Shown here: positions 25,423 through 35,085 of the stretch, piece by piece
Layout of the letters: every line of letters begins with the position of its first letter
Position numbering within the stretch: position 1 is the stretch's first letter
DNA from: Treponema maltophilum ATCC 51939
Lineage (GTDB): Bacteria > Spirochaetota > Spirochaetia > Treponematales > Treponemataceae
Direction of reading: 5' to 3'
Length of the DNA: 64,000 bases
Assembly: GCF_000413055.1 (NCBI RefSeq)
Contig: NZ_KE332518.1
Span: 1,985,583-2,049,582 of the forward strand
The notes under the pieces: generated by a model
What the model was told of the DNA's origin: nothing
The model's input: the letters and a program-made list of their open reading frames with translations, nothing else
Database searches by the model: none
Made by a program: the position numbers and the translations under genes

Positions 25423-26060
25423 TCATCATCGTCGCCGTCGTCGTCTTCATCGTCTTCATCGGCGCCCATAATATCGTCTTCGTCGTCTTCGTTTAAAAAT
25501 TCGTCATCGTCGTTCAAACCGTCAAAAGCGGAAGCGCCGCGGCGGATTTCGTTTTGGAGACCTGCCGGCTCAAGTTTTTCGTGAATTAATGCTTCAACTT
25601 CTTCCAAGGGTTTATCCAAGGCAAACGATATTTCGTCTTCGAGCAGCTTTTTTGCCGAATCGTACAGTTTGCGTTCCAAAATCGGCAGTTCCTTAACCTT
25701 GCTGCGGTGATACAGCGAGCGCACAATCATCGCGATGTCGCTTACCGTCCCCTTCTTTAACAGATCGAGATTCATCTGATAGCGAAGTTTCCAGTCCGAC
25801 GTAATCGGTTCGAAATCTTCACCGATTTTTTGCAAAGCGGCCATCGCTTCATCCTGCGAAACAATGGCGCGGATTCCCAACTCGCCGCAGCGGGCGACGG
25901 GAACCATAATCGTCATATCGGAAACTTCCAAGTACATTACATAGTACAATAATTTTTCATCGTTAAAAACTTTTTCTTTAATTTCAATAATTTTGCCGAC
26001 ACCCTGACTGGGGTACACGATTTTTTGATTAACCTTAAAAGGAGTTTTCGCTTTACTCAT
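25419..26060 (-). CDS. carD: CarD-family RNA polymerase-binding transcription regulator
   Basis: A 213-residue CarD. The N-terminal Tudor-like RNAP beta-binding domain (VNQKIVYPSQGVGKIIEI, YYVMYLEVSDMTIMVP) is followed by the helical DNA-binding domain containing LPILERKLYDSAKKLL. After residue about 180 it carries a long Asp/Glu tail (DEDDEDDDGDDDE), which is unusual in typical CarD and could tune DNA contacts. It stabilises open complexes, especially at stable-RNA promoters. It leads the carD-ispDF operon. Confidence 0.93.
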   Translation of the reverse strand: MSKAKTPFKVNQKIVYPSQGVGKIIEIKEKVFNDEKLLYYVMYLEVSDMTIMVPVARCGELGIRAIVSQDEAMAALQKIGEDFEPITSDWKLRYQMNLDLLKKGTVSDIAMIVRSLYHRSKVKELPILERKLYDSAKKLLEDEISFALDKPLEEVEALIHEKLEPAGLQNEIRRGASAFDGLNDDDEFLNEDDEDDIMGADEDDEDDDGDDDE

Positions 26061-26158
26061 ACCCTACTAATATATCATAAAATCGCGGAATGGTCAAAGC
26101 GGCAGGGAACAAGGATTTTTTACTTTGTGCGGCGATAAAAAATGCCGATAATAAAAGC

Positions 26159-27574
26159 ATGAGTGTTCCCACGGATTTCGAGAATAAATTGTACGCCGCC
26201 GCCAATGAAAAAACCGCATGGTATGACGGCACCGCGCTGCCCAAGCTGGTTGACGAATACCGCAATTACCGTTCGGTTTTTAATACGGTGCTGTCTTTGC
26301 TGCTGAAAAAAGGATTTATTCAACCGGATCCCTACAAGGTCGATAAAAAAATTACGGAAATAACGATTCCCGACGAAACCGAATTCAAAGAAAATGATCG
26401 TGCCGCCGTTTTAGGTTTACGGCTTTCCGAATACGAGAGCGCTTTGGAATTTTTGTGCAATTATTTTAAATTTTCGGTGGAAAATTTAACGTTGGAGCGC
26501 ATAAAAAAACTCGTTCAGCTGAACAACTACATCAGCTGGAATTCGCTCATGAATACGGCGGCAAAGCAAAACAGCCGGACTTTGGGAGAAATTTTTACGG
26601 CCATAAAAATGGGTTCGGACACCTTGTCGGTCGGCGTTTTGAACGATTCAATCAATTTTATAACGAAAAGCCTTGCGAGAATCAACACGATTTTAAAAGA
26701 CGTAACGGACTTAAAAAAAGAATTGTATAAAATCGACGTACGCAAAAAAATTCTTGACAGCGATGCGTTCGCACCCGTGCGCGAAACGCTGACATCGGAA
26801 AACGGCGTGTATGCCGTACGCGAGCATTTCGCTTCGGCGATGGGCAAGCAGCCGTTTTATACCGAATTGATACAGGAAATTATACAGGAAGAAACCGCGC
26901 CGGATAAGGAAACGCTGCGCGAAAATCTGCTGAATAGACTGGGCATAAAAGAAGCCGAAACGATAAAAAAACAGCCGAAAATCAATACAAAAGAACTTTT
27001 GATAAGCGCGTGCCGGCTGTTGGCGGCGCTTTCTCCGCAGTATACGGCTATTGCGCCCAAGCTGGACGAAAACCATCAGCTTTTGCAAAGCGAGCACCAC
27101 GGTTTTTGGGCAAAGTTAAAAACGGCGTTCCGCAAAGCATTCAACATAGCCGAAAAGCCCGTCGAGTATAAATTGACAGTGAACGATCCGTATACGCAAA
27201 CGGTAAAAACGCAGACCGTCGATTTTACCGCCTTTGTAGACAATTTGATGAAGCGCACCCGTTTATACGCGTCGTTCGGCATACAGCAGTCGGCAAATAT
27301 ACAAAAACTTGCGGGAATGGAAGAAGGCGCGCTTTTGGATTATCTGCAACGGCAGCTTTCCGAATGCAACAATCTGCAATTCGTGCTGGAAGGTTTCGAC
27401 GAGTTTTTTAAAACGGCCGTGAACGCGGAAAACCGCGGCAAAATAAAGGGCATTCAAATAGAACTGACGACGGTAAAAAATACGCTTATAAAAATAAATC
27501 AGCGCAAAGCGGAATACACTTCATACATGGCCGAACAGGCGCAAATGCAAAAATTGGGAATACAAAATGTATAA
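26159..27574 (+). CDS. hypothetical protein, probably Treponema-specific
   Basis: A 471-residue soluble protein that I do not recognise. It is rich in Lys, Asn and helix-forming residues, with no signal peptide, membrane segment or known motif; several stretches (SINFITKSLARINTILKD) could form coiled coils. ATG 26159 is preferred over 26090 because a GATAAT -10 lies exactly 6 nt upstream, and neither start has a Shine-Dalgarno. The same bases read GCCGATAA, a sigma-28 -10, but the -35 does not match. It overlaps the next gene by 8 nt. Confidence 0.72.
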   Translation: MSVPTDFENKLYAAANEKTAWYDGTALPKLVDEYRNYRSVFNTVLSLLLKKGFIQPDPYKVDKKITEITIPDETEFKENDRAAVLGLRLSEYESALEFLCNYFKFSVENLTLERIKKLVQLNNYISWNSLMNTAAKQNSRTLGEIFTAIKMGSDTLSVGVLNDSINFITKSLARINTILKDVTDLKKELYKIDVRKKILDSDAFAPVRETLTSENGVYAVREHFASAMGKQPFYTELIQEIIQEETAPDKETLRENLLNRLGIKEAETIKKQPKINTKELLISACRLLAALSPQYTAIAPKLDENHQLLQSEHHGFWAKLKTAFRKAFNIAEKPVEYKLTVNDPYTQTVKTQTVDFTAFVDNLMKRTRLYASFGIQQSANIQKLAGMEEGALLDYLQRQLSECNNLQFVLEGFDEFFKTAVNAENRGKIKGIQIELTTVKNTLIKINQRKAEYTSYMAEQAQMQKLGIQNV

Positions 27575-29207
27575 TACCGCACGCTTTTTGTTCCGCGCCT
27601 TGTTCCGCGCGGCGGCATTTTGCATGCTGTCGTTTTTTTGTGCATATGCGCATGAACACGCGCAAGAAGACGAAGATCCGGGCATTTTACTCTTTAATCC
27701 CGATGTGCAAAAGGAATTGGTGATTATAGATTCGTCGCACGCGGATAACTTAAATCCGCACACGGCCAATTACAGTTCCGAAGCCCAAATTTTAAACGGC
27801 TTGTACGAAGGGCTTTTTTCGTACGACCCTATGACGCTCGATCCGCTTCCCGCGCTTGCCGAAACGTTCCGCATATCGCGCGACCAAAAGACGTGGACCT
27901 TTACGTTGCGCGAAAACGCACAGTTCAGTAACGGCGAAACAATCGAAGCCGAAGACGTAAAGCGCTCTTGGCTCGCACTTTTGCGTCCCGGTTTGCGCGC
28001 GCCGTTCGCTTCGCTTTTGGACTGCATAGCGGGCGCTGCCGCGTACCGAAACGGTACCGGTTCCGCCGAAAGCGTAGGCATTACGGCAAAAAATAAAAAA
28101 ACGCTTGTCGTCCGCTTGGAAAAGCCCGCGAAGCACTTTGCAAAAATTCTGTGCCACCACGCTTTCGCCGTCGTGCATCCGGATGCGAACGTGTTTTCGG
28201 GAGCCTTCGTGTTGAAAAAACACGATAAGGAAGAGTTGCTGCTTGAAAAAAATCCTTTTTATTATGCCGCAGGCGAAGTCGCCCTTCCTTCGATCCGCAT
28301 TATAAGCGGAACCGACAAGGACGAAAACGCCTTTTCGTTCAACACGGGAAAATCGCCGTGGGTCGAAGGCTACGTTAACGTTGAAAAAATATACGATAAA
28401 AAAAATGTCGCCGTCTACCCGGAGTTCGGCACGGAATTCTTTTTCTTTAAAGCTTCGAAAGCGCCGTGGAATAATCTGCGTATGCGCAAAGCCGTACTCG
28501 CCGCCATCCCGTGGGAAAAGCTGCGGCAGGATGCGCCGGTCGCCGCGCAAACGCTGATTGTTCCTTTGCAGAATTATCCGAAAATCTACGGCGTCGGCGA
28601 TGATAACGGCGGAGATGCGGAAGACTCGGAAGATTCCGAGCTTTTTGCTCAAGCCGCGTCAAACTCCGGGAAAAAAAGGGGCGCCAAGGCCGGCGGCAAA
28701 AAGCCGATACCGACTCTTACGATCGCCATTCCCGACTTCGATTACACAAAAAAACAAGCCGCGCTTATCGCCGATTCGCTTATGAAAGCCGGCATAAAAG
28801 TTCTCATAAAACCGATCGCTCAAGAACGTTATTTGGAAAGCATCGGCGAATCAAAGGCGGATCTTTTTACCTACACGTGGATAGGCGATTTTGCCGACCC
28901 GCTTTCTTTTTTGGAATTGTTCAGAAAGGATTCGTCGCTTCGTATAACGGATTGGCAGGACGAAGGGTTTGAAGCGCTGCTCGAACAAGCCGCCTCGGCG
29001 CAGGACGAAAAAGAGCGCTATAAAAAACTTGCCGAAGCCGAACAGTTTTTATTGGACGAAGCGCTCATTCTGCCCGTGTCGCATCCGGTTTCTTTAAACG
29101 CGGTCGACAGGAACGTTTTGGGCGGCTGGTTTGTAAACGCGCTGAACATTCATCCCTTTAAATACCTGTACTTTCTCGAACCGGCAAAAATCGAAGGAAT
29201 CATTTAA
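27567..29207 (+). CDS. peptide ABC transporter substrate-binding protein (family 5, OppA-like)
   Basis: A 546-residue periplasmic solute-binding protein. A signal peptide ends near residue 28 (FFCAYA-HEH) without a lipobox cysteine. The SBP family 5 signature region is present (NPHTANYSSEAQILNGLYEGL), as are ALAETFRIS and the C-terminal hinge segment WIGDFADPLSFLELF. An acidic then Lys/Gly-rich insertion at about residues 350-375 is not usual. No permease or ATPase gene is nearby, so it must work with a transporter encoded elsewhere, or in sensing. It overlaps the preceding unknown gene by 8 nt. Confidence 0.88.
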   Translation: MYNTARFLFRALFRAAAFCMLSFFCAYAHEHAQEDEDPGILLFNPDVQKELVIIDSSHADNLNPHTANYSSEAQILNGLYEGLFSYDPMTLDPLPALAETFRISRDQKTWTFTLRENAQFSNGETIEAEDVKRSWLALLRPGLRAPFASLLDCIAGAAAYRNGTGSAESVGITAKNKKTLVVRLEKPAKHFAKILCHHAFAVVHPDANVFSGAFVLKKHDKEELLLEKNPFYYAAGEVALPSIRIISGTDKDENAFSFNTGKSPWVEGYVNVEKIYDKKNVAVYPEFGTEFFFFKASKAPWNNLRMRKAVLAAIPWEKLRQDAPVAAQTLIVPLQNYPKIYGVGDDNGGDAEDSEDSELFAQAASNSGKKRGAKAGGKKPIPTLTIAIPDFDYTKKQAALIADSLMKAGIKVLIKPIAQERYLESIGESKADLFTYTWIGDFADPLSFLELFRKDSSLRITDWQDEGFEALLEQAASAQDEKERYKKLAEAEQFLLDEALILPVSHPVSLNAVDRNVLGGWFVNALNIHPFKYLYFLEPAKIEGII

Positions 29208-29225
29208 AAGCGCGCGCTTTTCGGC

Positions 29226-30539
29226 TTATTGCGGGTACCGCGTACTTTCCACAAAGGTTTTGTACATATCGTCCGTTACGCCGCGGTTTTGAATAATGCG
29301 CGCATAAAACTCGCCGCTTGAGTGGACGGTTCTTTTTTGCGTTTCGTAGTCCACGGCGATTAAGCCGAATTTTCCGCTTTCGCCTTCGGCCCATTCAAAG
29401 TTGTCCATAAGAGACCAGTGGTAGTAACGCTCGATCGGCAATCCGGATTCGCACACAACCTTTAAGTGATCGTAAATAAAGCGGCTTCTGAACGCGTCCC
29501 GTGCGTCGCACGTGCCGTTTTCGGTTATGTAAATCGGGGCCTTATAGCGGCGGGACATGCTTTCCGAAAGCAAGCGCAAACCTTCAGGGTAAATTTCCCA
29601 GCCCAAATCGTTGTGCGGAACCGAAGGAAACACGCCGTTTTTGCCGGCACTCACCGCATCGCGCGAGTAATAATTGATGCCGATAAAATCGTAAAAGCGG
29701 CCGCATCCGATAGGCGTTCCGTTTACCGACGCGGGCATTTTTTTTACCGGCCAGGATGCCTTGCCCGTCATTGACGCTTGCGTAAGCGAATCCTGAAAGG
29801 CGCGGCGCATAAACGCGGCCGACAGCCGGTGTACGGGATTCCATTTGCAGCGCGGCGTAAAAACGCGCAAATGATTGGCAAAGCCCACGCGCGTAGCATC
29901 GGGCGCAAAACCTTTTTGTTCTCTGATGCGGTGAATATCCCGATAAGCGGCGATGTGCGAAACGGCCAAATTCGTATAGACGGCGCTCAAGGCTTTTAAA
30001 TCGTTTTTTTTGCCGGGGGGCCATATGCCGAAAAAATAGCCGTTTACGGCATAGACGTTCGGCTCGTTAATCGTAATCCATTCGTCGGCCAAATCGGCAA
30101 GACCTTCAACCGTATAGCGAACGAAATTCGAAAACAGCTCGGGCGATTCGGGGTTTTCAAATGCACCCGTATTTTCAAACCAGCGCGGGTTTGTAAAATG
30201 GTGCAGCGTAACGAGCGGCTGTATGCCGTTGTCGCGCAGTTTTTTCAATTCGTCGCGGTAATGCCCGATCGCTTCGCTGTTGAATTGACCGCGTTCGGGT
30301 TCGATGCGGCTCCATTCCACGCCGAAGCGGTATATTTGAAGGTTCAGACTTTTCATAAGGGCGATGTCTTCGTCTACGCGATTGTAATGGTCATCGGCCC
30401 TGAGCGGGTTTGTGCCGTCGGCGATATGACCGGGAGCTAGAGCCCAATCGTACCAGCTGTTATTCGTGTCGCCGCCTTCGATTTGGGTCGCCGCGGTTGC
30501 GGTTCCCAGCAATAAGTTTTCGGGCAGTTTAAAGTGCAT
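29226..30539 (-). CDS. glycoside hydrolase family 1 beta-glucosidase
   Basis: A 437-residue cytoplasmic GH1 enzyme with the acid/base glutamate in TINEPNVYA (Glu159) and nucleophile in YITENGT (Glu340), plus the substrate-binding N-terminal GTATAATQIEGG and late WSLMDNFEWAEGE. It hydrolyses beta-glucosides or related disaccharides; no 6-phospho-specific feature was assessed. GAGGAGG precedes the ATG, which lies inside the 3' end of the permease gene (11-nt overlap), so import and cleavage are coupled. Confidence 0.94.
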   Translation of the reverse strand: MHFKLPENLLLGTATAATQIEGGDTNNSWYDWALAPGHIADGTNPLRADDHYNRVDEDIALMKSLNLQIYRFGVEWSRIEPERGQFNSEAIGHYRDELKKLRDNGIQPLVTLHHFTNPRWFENTGAFENPESPELFSNFVRYTVEGLADLADEWITINEPNVYAVNGYFFGIWPPGKKNDLKALSAVYTNLAVSHIAAYRDIHRIREQKGFAPDATRVGFANHLRVFTPRCKWNPVHRLSAAFMRRAFQDSLTQASMTGKASWPVKKMPASVNGTPIGCGRFYDFIGINYYSRDAVSAGKNGVFPSVPHNDLGWEIYPEGLRLLSESMSRRYKAPIYITENGTCDARDAFRSRFIYDHLKVVCESGLPIERYYHWSLMDNFEWAEGESGKFGLIAVDYETQKRTVHSSGEFYARIIQNRGVTDDMYKTFVESTRYPQ

Positions 30540-31566
30540 GTCGCCTCCTCGCGCGTATATCGGTCAACAAAGACGCTAAAAATATAACGGCGCAAATACA
30601 TAAAGATACAAACCGGTTTATACCGATAAAATCGGCCGCGTAGGTAAAGGCGCAAAAAATAAGAACCGATGCGACAAGGGCTGTCCAGTTTCCTCTTCCG
30701 CCGAACAAAGACAGCGAAGCGATAAAACATACGATGAGGGGCCTGATTTGGAATTCCAAGCCGGAGACGGCGCTTGCACTTCCCGCACGGGCGGAAATCA
30801 TTATACCGCTTAATGCAAAAAGAGAAGCGGTGATGCCGTATAAAAACATTGTTTCTTTGAGCGTAAAATCTTTGGGGTACGCGGGCCACAAAAGCGGCAC
30901 TTCTTTATGCAAAACGGGAAGATTGAAAACCGGAAAAAACGTTTTGATTACGATAAGCAAAAGCGCAAACACCGCAATCGAAAAAATCACGGCAAAAGGA
31001 ATCGAATATACGGGGCTTGCGCCGATGTATCCCGCACCGAAAAAGGTGTAGCCCTTTGTAAAACCTTCCAAAACTTTTTGCGAAATGTCCTGATCGTAGA
31101 GGTACACGCGGCTTAAAGCGGACAATAAAAGACCGGTGCCGAGCGTCGCCGCCCACGGCGGTACAAAAAACTTTTTTATTATAAAGCCGTTGCAGGCACC
31201 GACGACAAAAAACAGCAACAGTACCGCGGGAATCACGATAAAAAAAGGAATCGGCGGCAAAGAAGGAAAAAATCTGCCGGCCGTTTCGGACGCCTGTACA
31301 AATGAGCCTGCGATGATACCTGCAAAAACGGCCGCGCTTCCGGCGGACAAATCGATATAGCCGGCAAACAAACACAGGGCGGTTGCCGCCGACGAAATCA
31401 AAAGCGGCGCGGCATTCGAAAACACATCGCGTATACTGCGCAGCGAAATCAAACTCGTATCCGTTACGGCAAAGACGATAACGCACGCGCACAAAATGCA
31501 TGCGGCCGCATAACGGCTCACAAAGGTTTTTACGCGCTGCACAAACGATTCGGGTATAAAATCCAT
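30529..31566 (-). CDS. sugar ABC transporter permease (BPD_transp_2, MglC/RbsC type)
   Basis: A 345-residue permease with about ten hydrophobic segments and the family pattern GYIDLSAGSAAVFAG, VVGACNGFII and FGGRGNWTALVASVLI. It would form the membrane channel for a ribose/galactose-type importer. The ATPase and binding protein genes expected beside it are missing here. The start has GAGG 8 nt upstream, within the ftsH stop region. It overlaps the GH1 gene and follows ftsH by 3 nt. Confidence 0.88.
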   Translation of the reverse strand: MDFIPESFVQRVKTFVSRYAAACILCACVIVFAVTDTSLISLRSIRDVFSNAAPLLISSAATALCLFAGYIDLSAGSAAVFAGIIAGSFVQASETAGRFFPSLPPIPFFIVIPAVLLLFFVVGACNGFIIKKFFVPPWAATLGTGLLLSALSRVYLYDQDISQKVLEGFTKGYTFFGAGYIGASPVYSIPFAVIFSIAVFALLLIVIKTFFPVFNLPVLHKEVPLLWPAYPKDFTLKETMFLYGITASLFALSGIMISARAGSASAVSGLEFQIRPLIVCFIASLSLFGGRGNWTALVASVLIFCAFTYAADFIGINRFVSLCICAVIFLASLLTDIRARRRHAL

Positions 31567-31569
31567 CTT

Positions 31570-33594
31570 TTAAGCCTCGTCCGTTTTTTTGCCGCGCCGC
31601 GGTTTTGCCTGAGCGCTCTTTGCGGCAAGGTCGGCTTCGGCTTTTATAATCTCGTTGAACTCCTGCTGTTCGATCGTTTCTTTTTCCAAAAGCCGGTTCG
31701 CGACGTATTCCATAACCTGTTTTTTTTCTTTTAAAAGACTTAAAACGTGTTTAAAGCGCTCGGCCATAATGCGCGCGATTTCTTCGTCGATGTATTTTTG
31801 CGTTTCTTCCGAATATTCGCGCACCAGCTGGGGTTCCGCAGGACCGAACCCGTAGCCCTGTCCGGACTTTCCGAGCGTAACGTTTTTAAAGCGGCCGCTC
31901 ATACCGTAGGCGGTAATCATTTTGCGGATTGTGTCGGTTGCCCGCTGAATGTCGTTTGCGGCTCCCGTCGAAATCTCGTTAAAAACAACCTGTTCGGCGG
32001 CACGCCCGCCGAGCAAAACGTCCACTTCGTTGATTAAATCGCGTTCGGTTTGCAGCGTTTTTTCTTCTTCTTCGCGGTACTGCGTAAACCCGCCGATACC
32101 GTGCGAACGCGGAACCACGGTAATTTTATTAACCGGCGGATAACCGGGCGTAAAGGCGCCGACAAGCGCGTGTCCCGTTTCGTGGAAGGCGACGATGCGC
32201 CGCTCTTTTTCGTTTTCTTTGCGCGTTTTCTTTTTAAGACCGATGCTTACCTTGTCGATCGCATCGTTAAAGTCGGACATCATGACCTTCGCATGCCCGT
32301 TGCGGACGGCAAGCAAGGCTGCTTCGTTTACAACGTTTGCAAGGTCGGCACCCGAAAATCCGATAGTGCCGTGCGCAAGCGATTCGAAGTTGACTTCGGC
32401 GTCGAGCTTGACGTTCTTCGAGTGAATGCGCAGGATTTCTTCCCTGCCTTTTACGTCGGGGCGTTCGACCGGAACTTGCCGGTCAAAGCGGCCGGGGCGC
32501 AGCAGCGCGGGGTCGAGAATGTCGGGACGGTTCGTCGCGGCAAGAATTATCAAGCCTTTTTCGTTGTCGAAGCCGTCCATTTCGACCAGCAATTGATTGA
32601 GCGTTTGCTCCCGCTCGTCGTTGCCGCCGCTTACCGAATTGATACGGCTTTTGCCGATGGCGTCCAATTCGTCGATAAAGACAATGCACGGTGCTTTGTC
32701 GCGCGCCTGTTTAAAAAGGTCGCGCACGCGGCTTGCGCCGACGCCGACAAACATTTCGACAAAGTCGGAACCGGAAATGCGAAAAAAAGGAACACCGGCT
32801 TCGCCCGCAACGGCGCGCGCCAAAAGCGTTTTACCCGTTCCCGGCGGGCCGACCAAAAGCACGCCCTTCGGAATCTTTCCGCCGATTTCGGTATATTTTT
32901 GCGGCGACTTCAAAAAGTCGACTACTTCAACCAATTCTTCTTTCGCTTCGTCAACGCCGGCAACATCGGAAAAACGGGTCGTAACCTTGCCTTCTTCTAC
33001 CGCAGCCGCGCGGCTTTGTCCCGCGGAAAAAATACTTCCGCCCAAACCGCCCATGCGCTTAAAGATAAAGCGGTACATCACAAACAAAATACCGACGGGA
33101 ATAACCAAATTGAACAAAAGCTGCAGCAAAATACTGCGCTGATTTTTTACCGCCTTATAGGCGACACCCTTTTCGTCGAGCAGCGACAAAAAGTCTTCGG
33201 TAAGAATTCCTACCGTTCTATACACCGTTCCTTGCGACGAAGATGACGAAAACAAAAACGAAGGAAGCATGTCCGTTTCCTTTGTGCCGCGCGACGAATC
33301 CGGTCCGTAACCTAAAAAGTACGTGTCGCCCATTTCGACCCGCACAATCTGACCGGAACTTATCAGCCGTTTAAATTCGGAAAAATCGATTGTCGTATCG
33401 CTTCCGCGCAGCACGAAAATCCAGTTAAAAACGCTTACACCCACAATAAACGCCAAAAGAATAAGCCAAAAAGGAATGCGCGGCGGGCGCTCGTTACGCT
33501 CCTTGCCGCCGTGTTCGGGATCAACCGAAAGTTTAAAAAAGTCGAAAGGGTCTTTGCCGTTTTTGTTGTTGTCCGCGTCGTTTTTATCGCTCAT
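31570..33594 (-). CDS. ftsH: ATP-dependent zinc metalloprotease FtsH
   Basis: A 674-residue membrane AAA protease that degrades unneeded or damaged membrane and regulatory proteins. Two membrane segments ([19 protein letters not shown] near residue 45; [16 protein letters not shown] near 160) enclose a periplasmic domain. The AAA domain has Walker A GPPGTGKT (249-256), Walker [12 protein letters not shown] and the second region of homology [17 protein letters not shown]. The zinc site is HETGH at residues 471-475. The C-terminal tail is Lys/Arg-rich. GAGG precedes the start. Confidence 0.97.
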   Translation of the reverse strand: MSDKNDADNNKNGKDPFDFFKLSVDPEHGGKERNERPPRIPFWLILLAFIVGVSVFNWIFVLRGSDTTIDFSEFKRLISSGQIVRVEMGDTYFLGYGPDSSRGTKETDMLPSFLFSSSSSQGTVYRTVGILTEDFLSLLDEKGVAYKAVKNQRSILLQLLFNLVIPVGILFVMYRFIFKRMGGLGGSIFSAGQSRAAAVEEGKVTTRFSDVAGVDEAKEELVEVVDFLKSPQKYTEIGGKIPKGVLLVGPPGTGKTLLARAVAGEAGVPFFRISGSDFVEMFVGVGASRVRDLFKQARDKAPCIVFIDELDAIGKSRINSVSGGNDEREQTLNQLLVEMDGFDNEKGLIILAATNRPDILDPALLRPGRFDRQVPVERPDVKGREEILRIHSKNVKLDAEVNFESLAHGTIGFSGADLANVVNEAALLAVRNGHAKVMMSDFNDAIDKVSIGLKKKTRKENEKERRIVAFHETGHALVGAFTPGYPPVNKITVVPRSHGIGGFTQYREEEEKTLQTERDLINEVDVLLGGRAAEQVVFNEISTGAANDIQRATDTIRKMITAYGMSGRFKNVTLGKSGQGYGFGPAEPQLVREYSEETQKYIDEEIARIMAERFKHVLSLLKEKKQVMEYVANRLLEKETIEQQEFNEIIKAEADLAAKSAQAKPRRGKKTDEA

Positions 33595-33740
33595 GACAGC
33601 CTCATTTATAAAAAACTACCTTAAAAGGCGCCGAATGCCGCCGTTCCGGCCATCGGTACTCACTTAAATATACGCATTTGTGCCGATTTAGTCGAGTGAT
33701 TTTGTCGCAAAAACGGGAAAATCGCGGGAGAAGCATTTGC

Positions 33741-33767
33741 TAAAGTCCACTCGAAAAATACCGATAA
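33741..33767 (+). promoter_or_regulatory. sigma-28 (FliA) flagellar promoter of fliS
   Basis: TAAAGTCC (33741-33748), 11 nt, then ACCGATAA (33760-33767) matches the TAAAGTTT-N11-GCCGATAA consensus closely. The box ends only 9 nt before the fliS ATG, so the 5' leader should be nearly absent. Confidence 0.75.
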
Positions 33768-33776
33768 TAAACCCGT

Positions 33777-34214
33777 ATGGCATACACGCAAGCTTATACC
33801 GCATACAGAGAAACCGGAGTCAGAACGGCCAGTCAGGGTAAATTGATTCTTATGCTCTACGAAGAAGCGATCCGCCGTTTGGACGCGGCCTTGGCCTTGT
33901 ATACGGATTCGGACAAAATAGAAACGGTTTCCATCGAAAAATTTCATGCCAATTTGGTAAAAACGCAGGAAATCATTACGGAACTGATGGTTTCGCTCGA
34001 TATGGAAAAGGGCGGAGAAATCGCGCAAAACCTTATGGCTTTGTACGGATTTTTCAACCGGGAACTGGTGGACATAAGCATCAATCACGACCGCAAAAAA
34101 CTTTCTTCCGTGCGGACGATGATGAACGACCTGCACGGTTCGTGGGCCGTAGCCGTTTCGGAAACGCCTGCCGCCGAACCTGCGGCTCATCCTTCCGTCG
34201 ATATAAACGGATAA
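33777..34214 (+). CDS. fliS: flagellin chaperone FliS
   Basis: A 145-residue helical chaperone that binds flagellin C termini before export. The N-terminal AYTAYRETGVRTASQGKLILMLYEEAIRRLDAA and later YGFFNREL match FliS; the last 25 residues are a Pro/Ala-rich extension. A sigma-28 promoter abuts the start and no Shine-Dalgarno is visible. The flgN-like gene follows by 3 nt. Confidence 0.93.
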   Translation: MAYTQAYTAYRETGVRTASQGKLILMLYEEAIRRLDAALALYTDSDKIETVSIEKFHANLVKTQEIITELMVSLDMEKGGEIAQNLMALYGFFNRELVDISINHDRKKLSSVRTMMNDLHGSWAVAVSETPAAEPAAHPSVDING

Positions 34215-34217
34215 ACT

Positions 34218-34706
34218 ATGGCGGAAAACAAACCGAGCGAACGGAAATTGAACGAACAGGAATTGAACGAACGGGTCGCCGTTCTCAGGCGGCTCAAAGA
34301 ACTGCTTACTCAACAGCGCGCAAAATTCCGCGAATATTTAACCGTGCTCGAAAAGCAGGAAACAAGCATTGTATGCGAAGATATGGAAAAGCTGTACGCC
34401 CATACCGAACTCGAACAAAACATAATCGGCAATATTTCGAATCTGCAAAAAGTCATAAAGCCGATGGAAGCCCTGTATAAGGACACGTACGCGGGAAACG
34501 ACGCCGAAATTCCCGTTTTGCGCGCCGATTTATCCAAACTGCAAACACAAATCCTCGTTCAAAACGAAAAAAACCGCACTGCGCTTCGGACACACATCGA
34601 TTCCGTGCGCTTAAAACTGCAAAGCCTTCAAAACCCCTACAAGAGAGCAAAATCAATCTACGCACACGGCGCGCATACCGCATCGATAATAAACATTCAA
34701 GGCTGA
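34218..34706 (+). CDS. FlgN-like flagellar export chaperone
   Basis: A 162-residue, almost wholly helical protein with heptad-like stretches (AVLRRLKELLTQQRAKFREY) and the FlgN-type C-terminal segment LQNPYKRAKSIYAHG. FlgN escorts hook-junction proteins to the export gate. It is 3 nt after fliS and shares its sigma-28 promoter, which supports the call more than sequence alone. Confidence 0.8.
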   Translation: MAENKPSERKLNEQELNERVAVLRRLKELLTQQRAKFREYLTVLEKQETSIVCEDMEKLYAHTELEQNIIGNISNLQKVIKPMEALYKDTYAGNDAEIPVLRADLSKLQTQILVQNEKNRTALRTHIDSVRLKLQSLQNPYKRAKSIYAHGAHTASIINIQG

Positions 34707-34815
34707 GAGAACGCTTGCGCCTTTATATGCTTTGTACTTTTTTCCGTCAATTATATTTATTTTATAATTGAAGTACAGTGACGTATGCGGACGCAGAATC
34801 CGCTTGGAGGACAAG

Positions 34816-35073
34816 ATGAACGAAAAAAATCTGAAAATTTTAGGGTGGATCGGAACGGTACTTTCGGTAGTCATGTATGTATCATATATTCCGCAAATAT
34901 GGAACGACGTTCACGGATAAAAAACACCGTTTATACAGCCTTTAGCCGCCGCGGTCAACTGTACTATATGGACGGCTTACGGGCTTTTAAAAGAGAAACG
35001 CGATTATCCTTTGTCGGCGGCAAATTTCCCCGGCGTTATTTTCGGCATACTTGCAACAATAGCCGCATTTTAA
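34816..35073 (+). pseudogene. SemiSWEET sugar transporter interrupted by one in-frame TAA
   Basis: GGAGG lies 5 nt before ATG 34816. The frame gives helix 1 with the PQ motif (VVMYVSYIPQIW), then TAA at 34918-34920, and continues in the same frame as KTPFIQPLAAAVNCTIWTA and further to a stop at 35071-35073. Rejoined, this is a complete SemiSWEET of about 85 residues, with the broken codon in the loop before the second helix (normally G-x-K). Nothing else is damaged, so the lesion is recent, or the codon is read through. A TATAAT at 34763-34768 may be its -10. Confidence 0.8.
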
Positions 35074-35085
35074 TCGATCCGATGC

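Noticed and set aside
26144-26151. Sigma-28 promoter for the unknown gene at 26159
   Set aside because: GCCGATAA matches the -10 exactly, but the expected -35 position has no TAAAG-like sequence; a sigma-70 reading is equally good.
29206-29221. Bidirectional terminator between the OppA-like and GH1 genes
   Set aside because: AAAAGCGCGCGCTTTT gives only a 6-bp stem with a 4-nt loop and four T; too weak to call.
33660-34313. 217-codon minus-strand frame opposite fliS and flgN
   Set aside because: It is a shadow of fliS, which has clear family sequence and a sigma-28 promoter.
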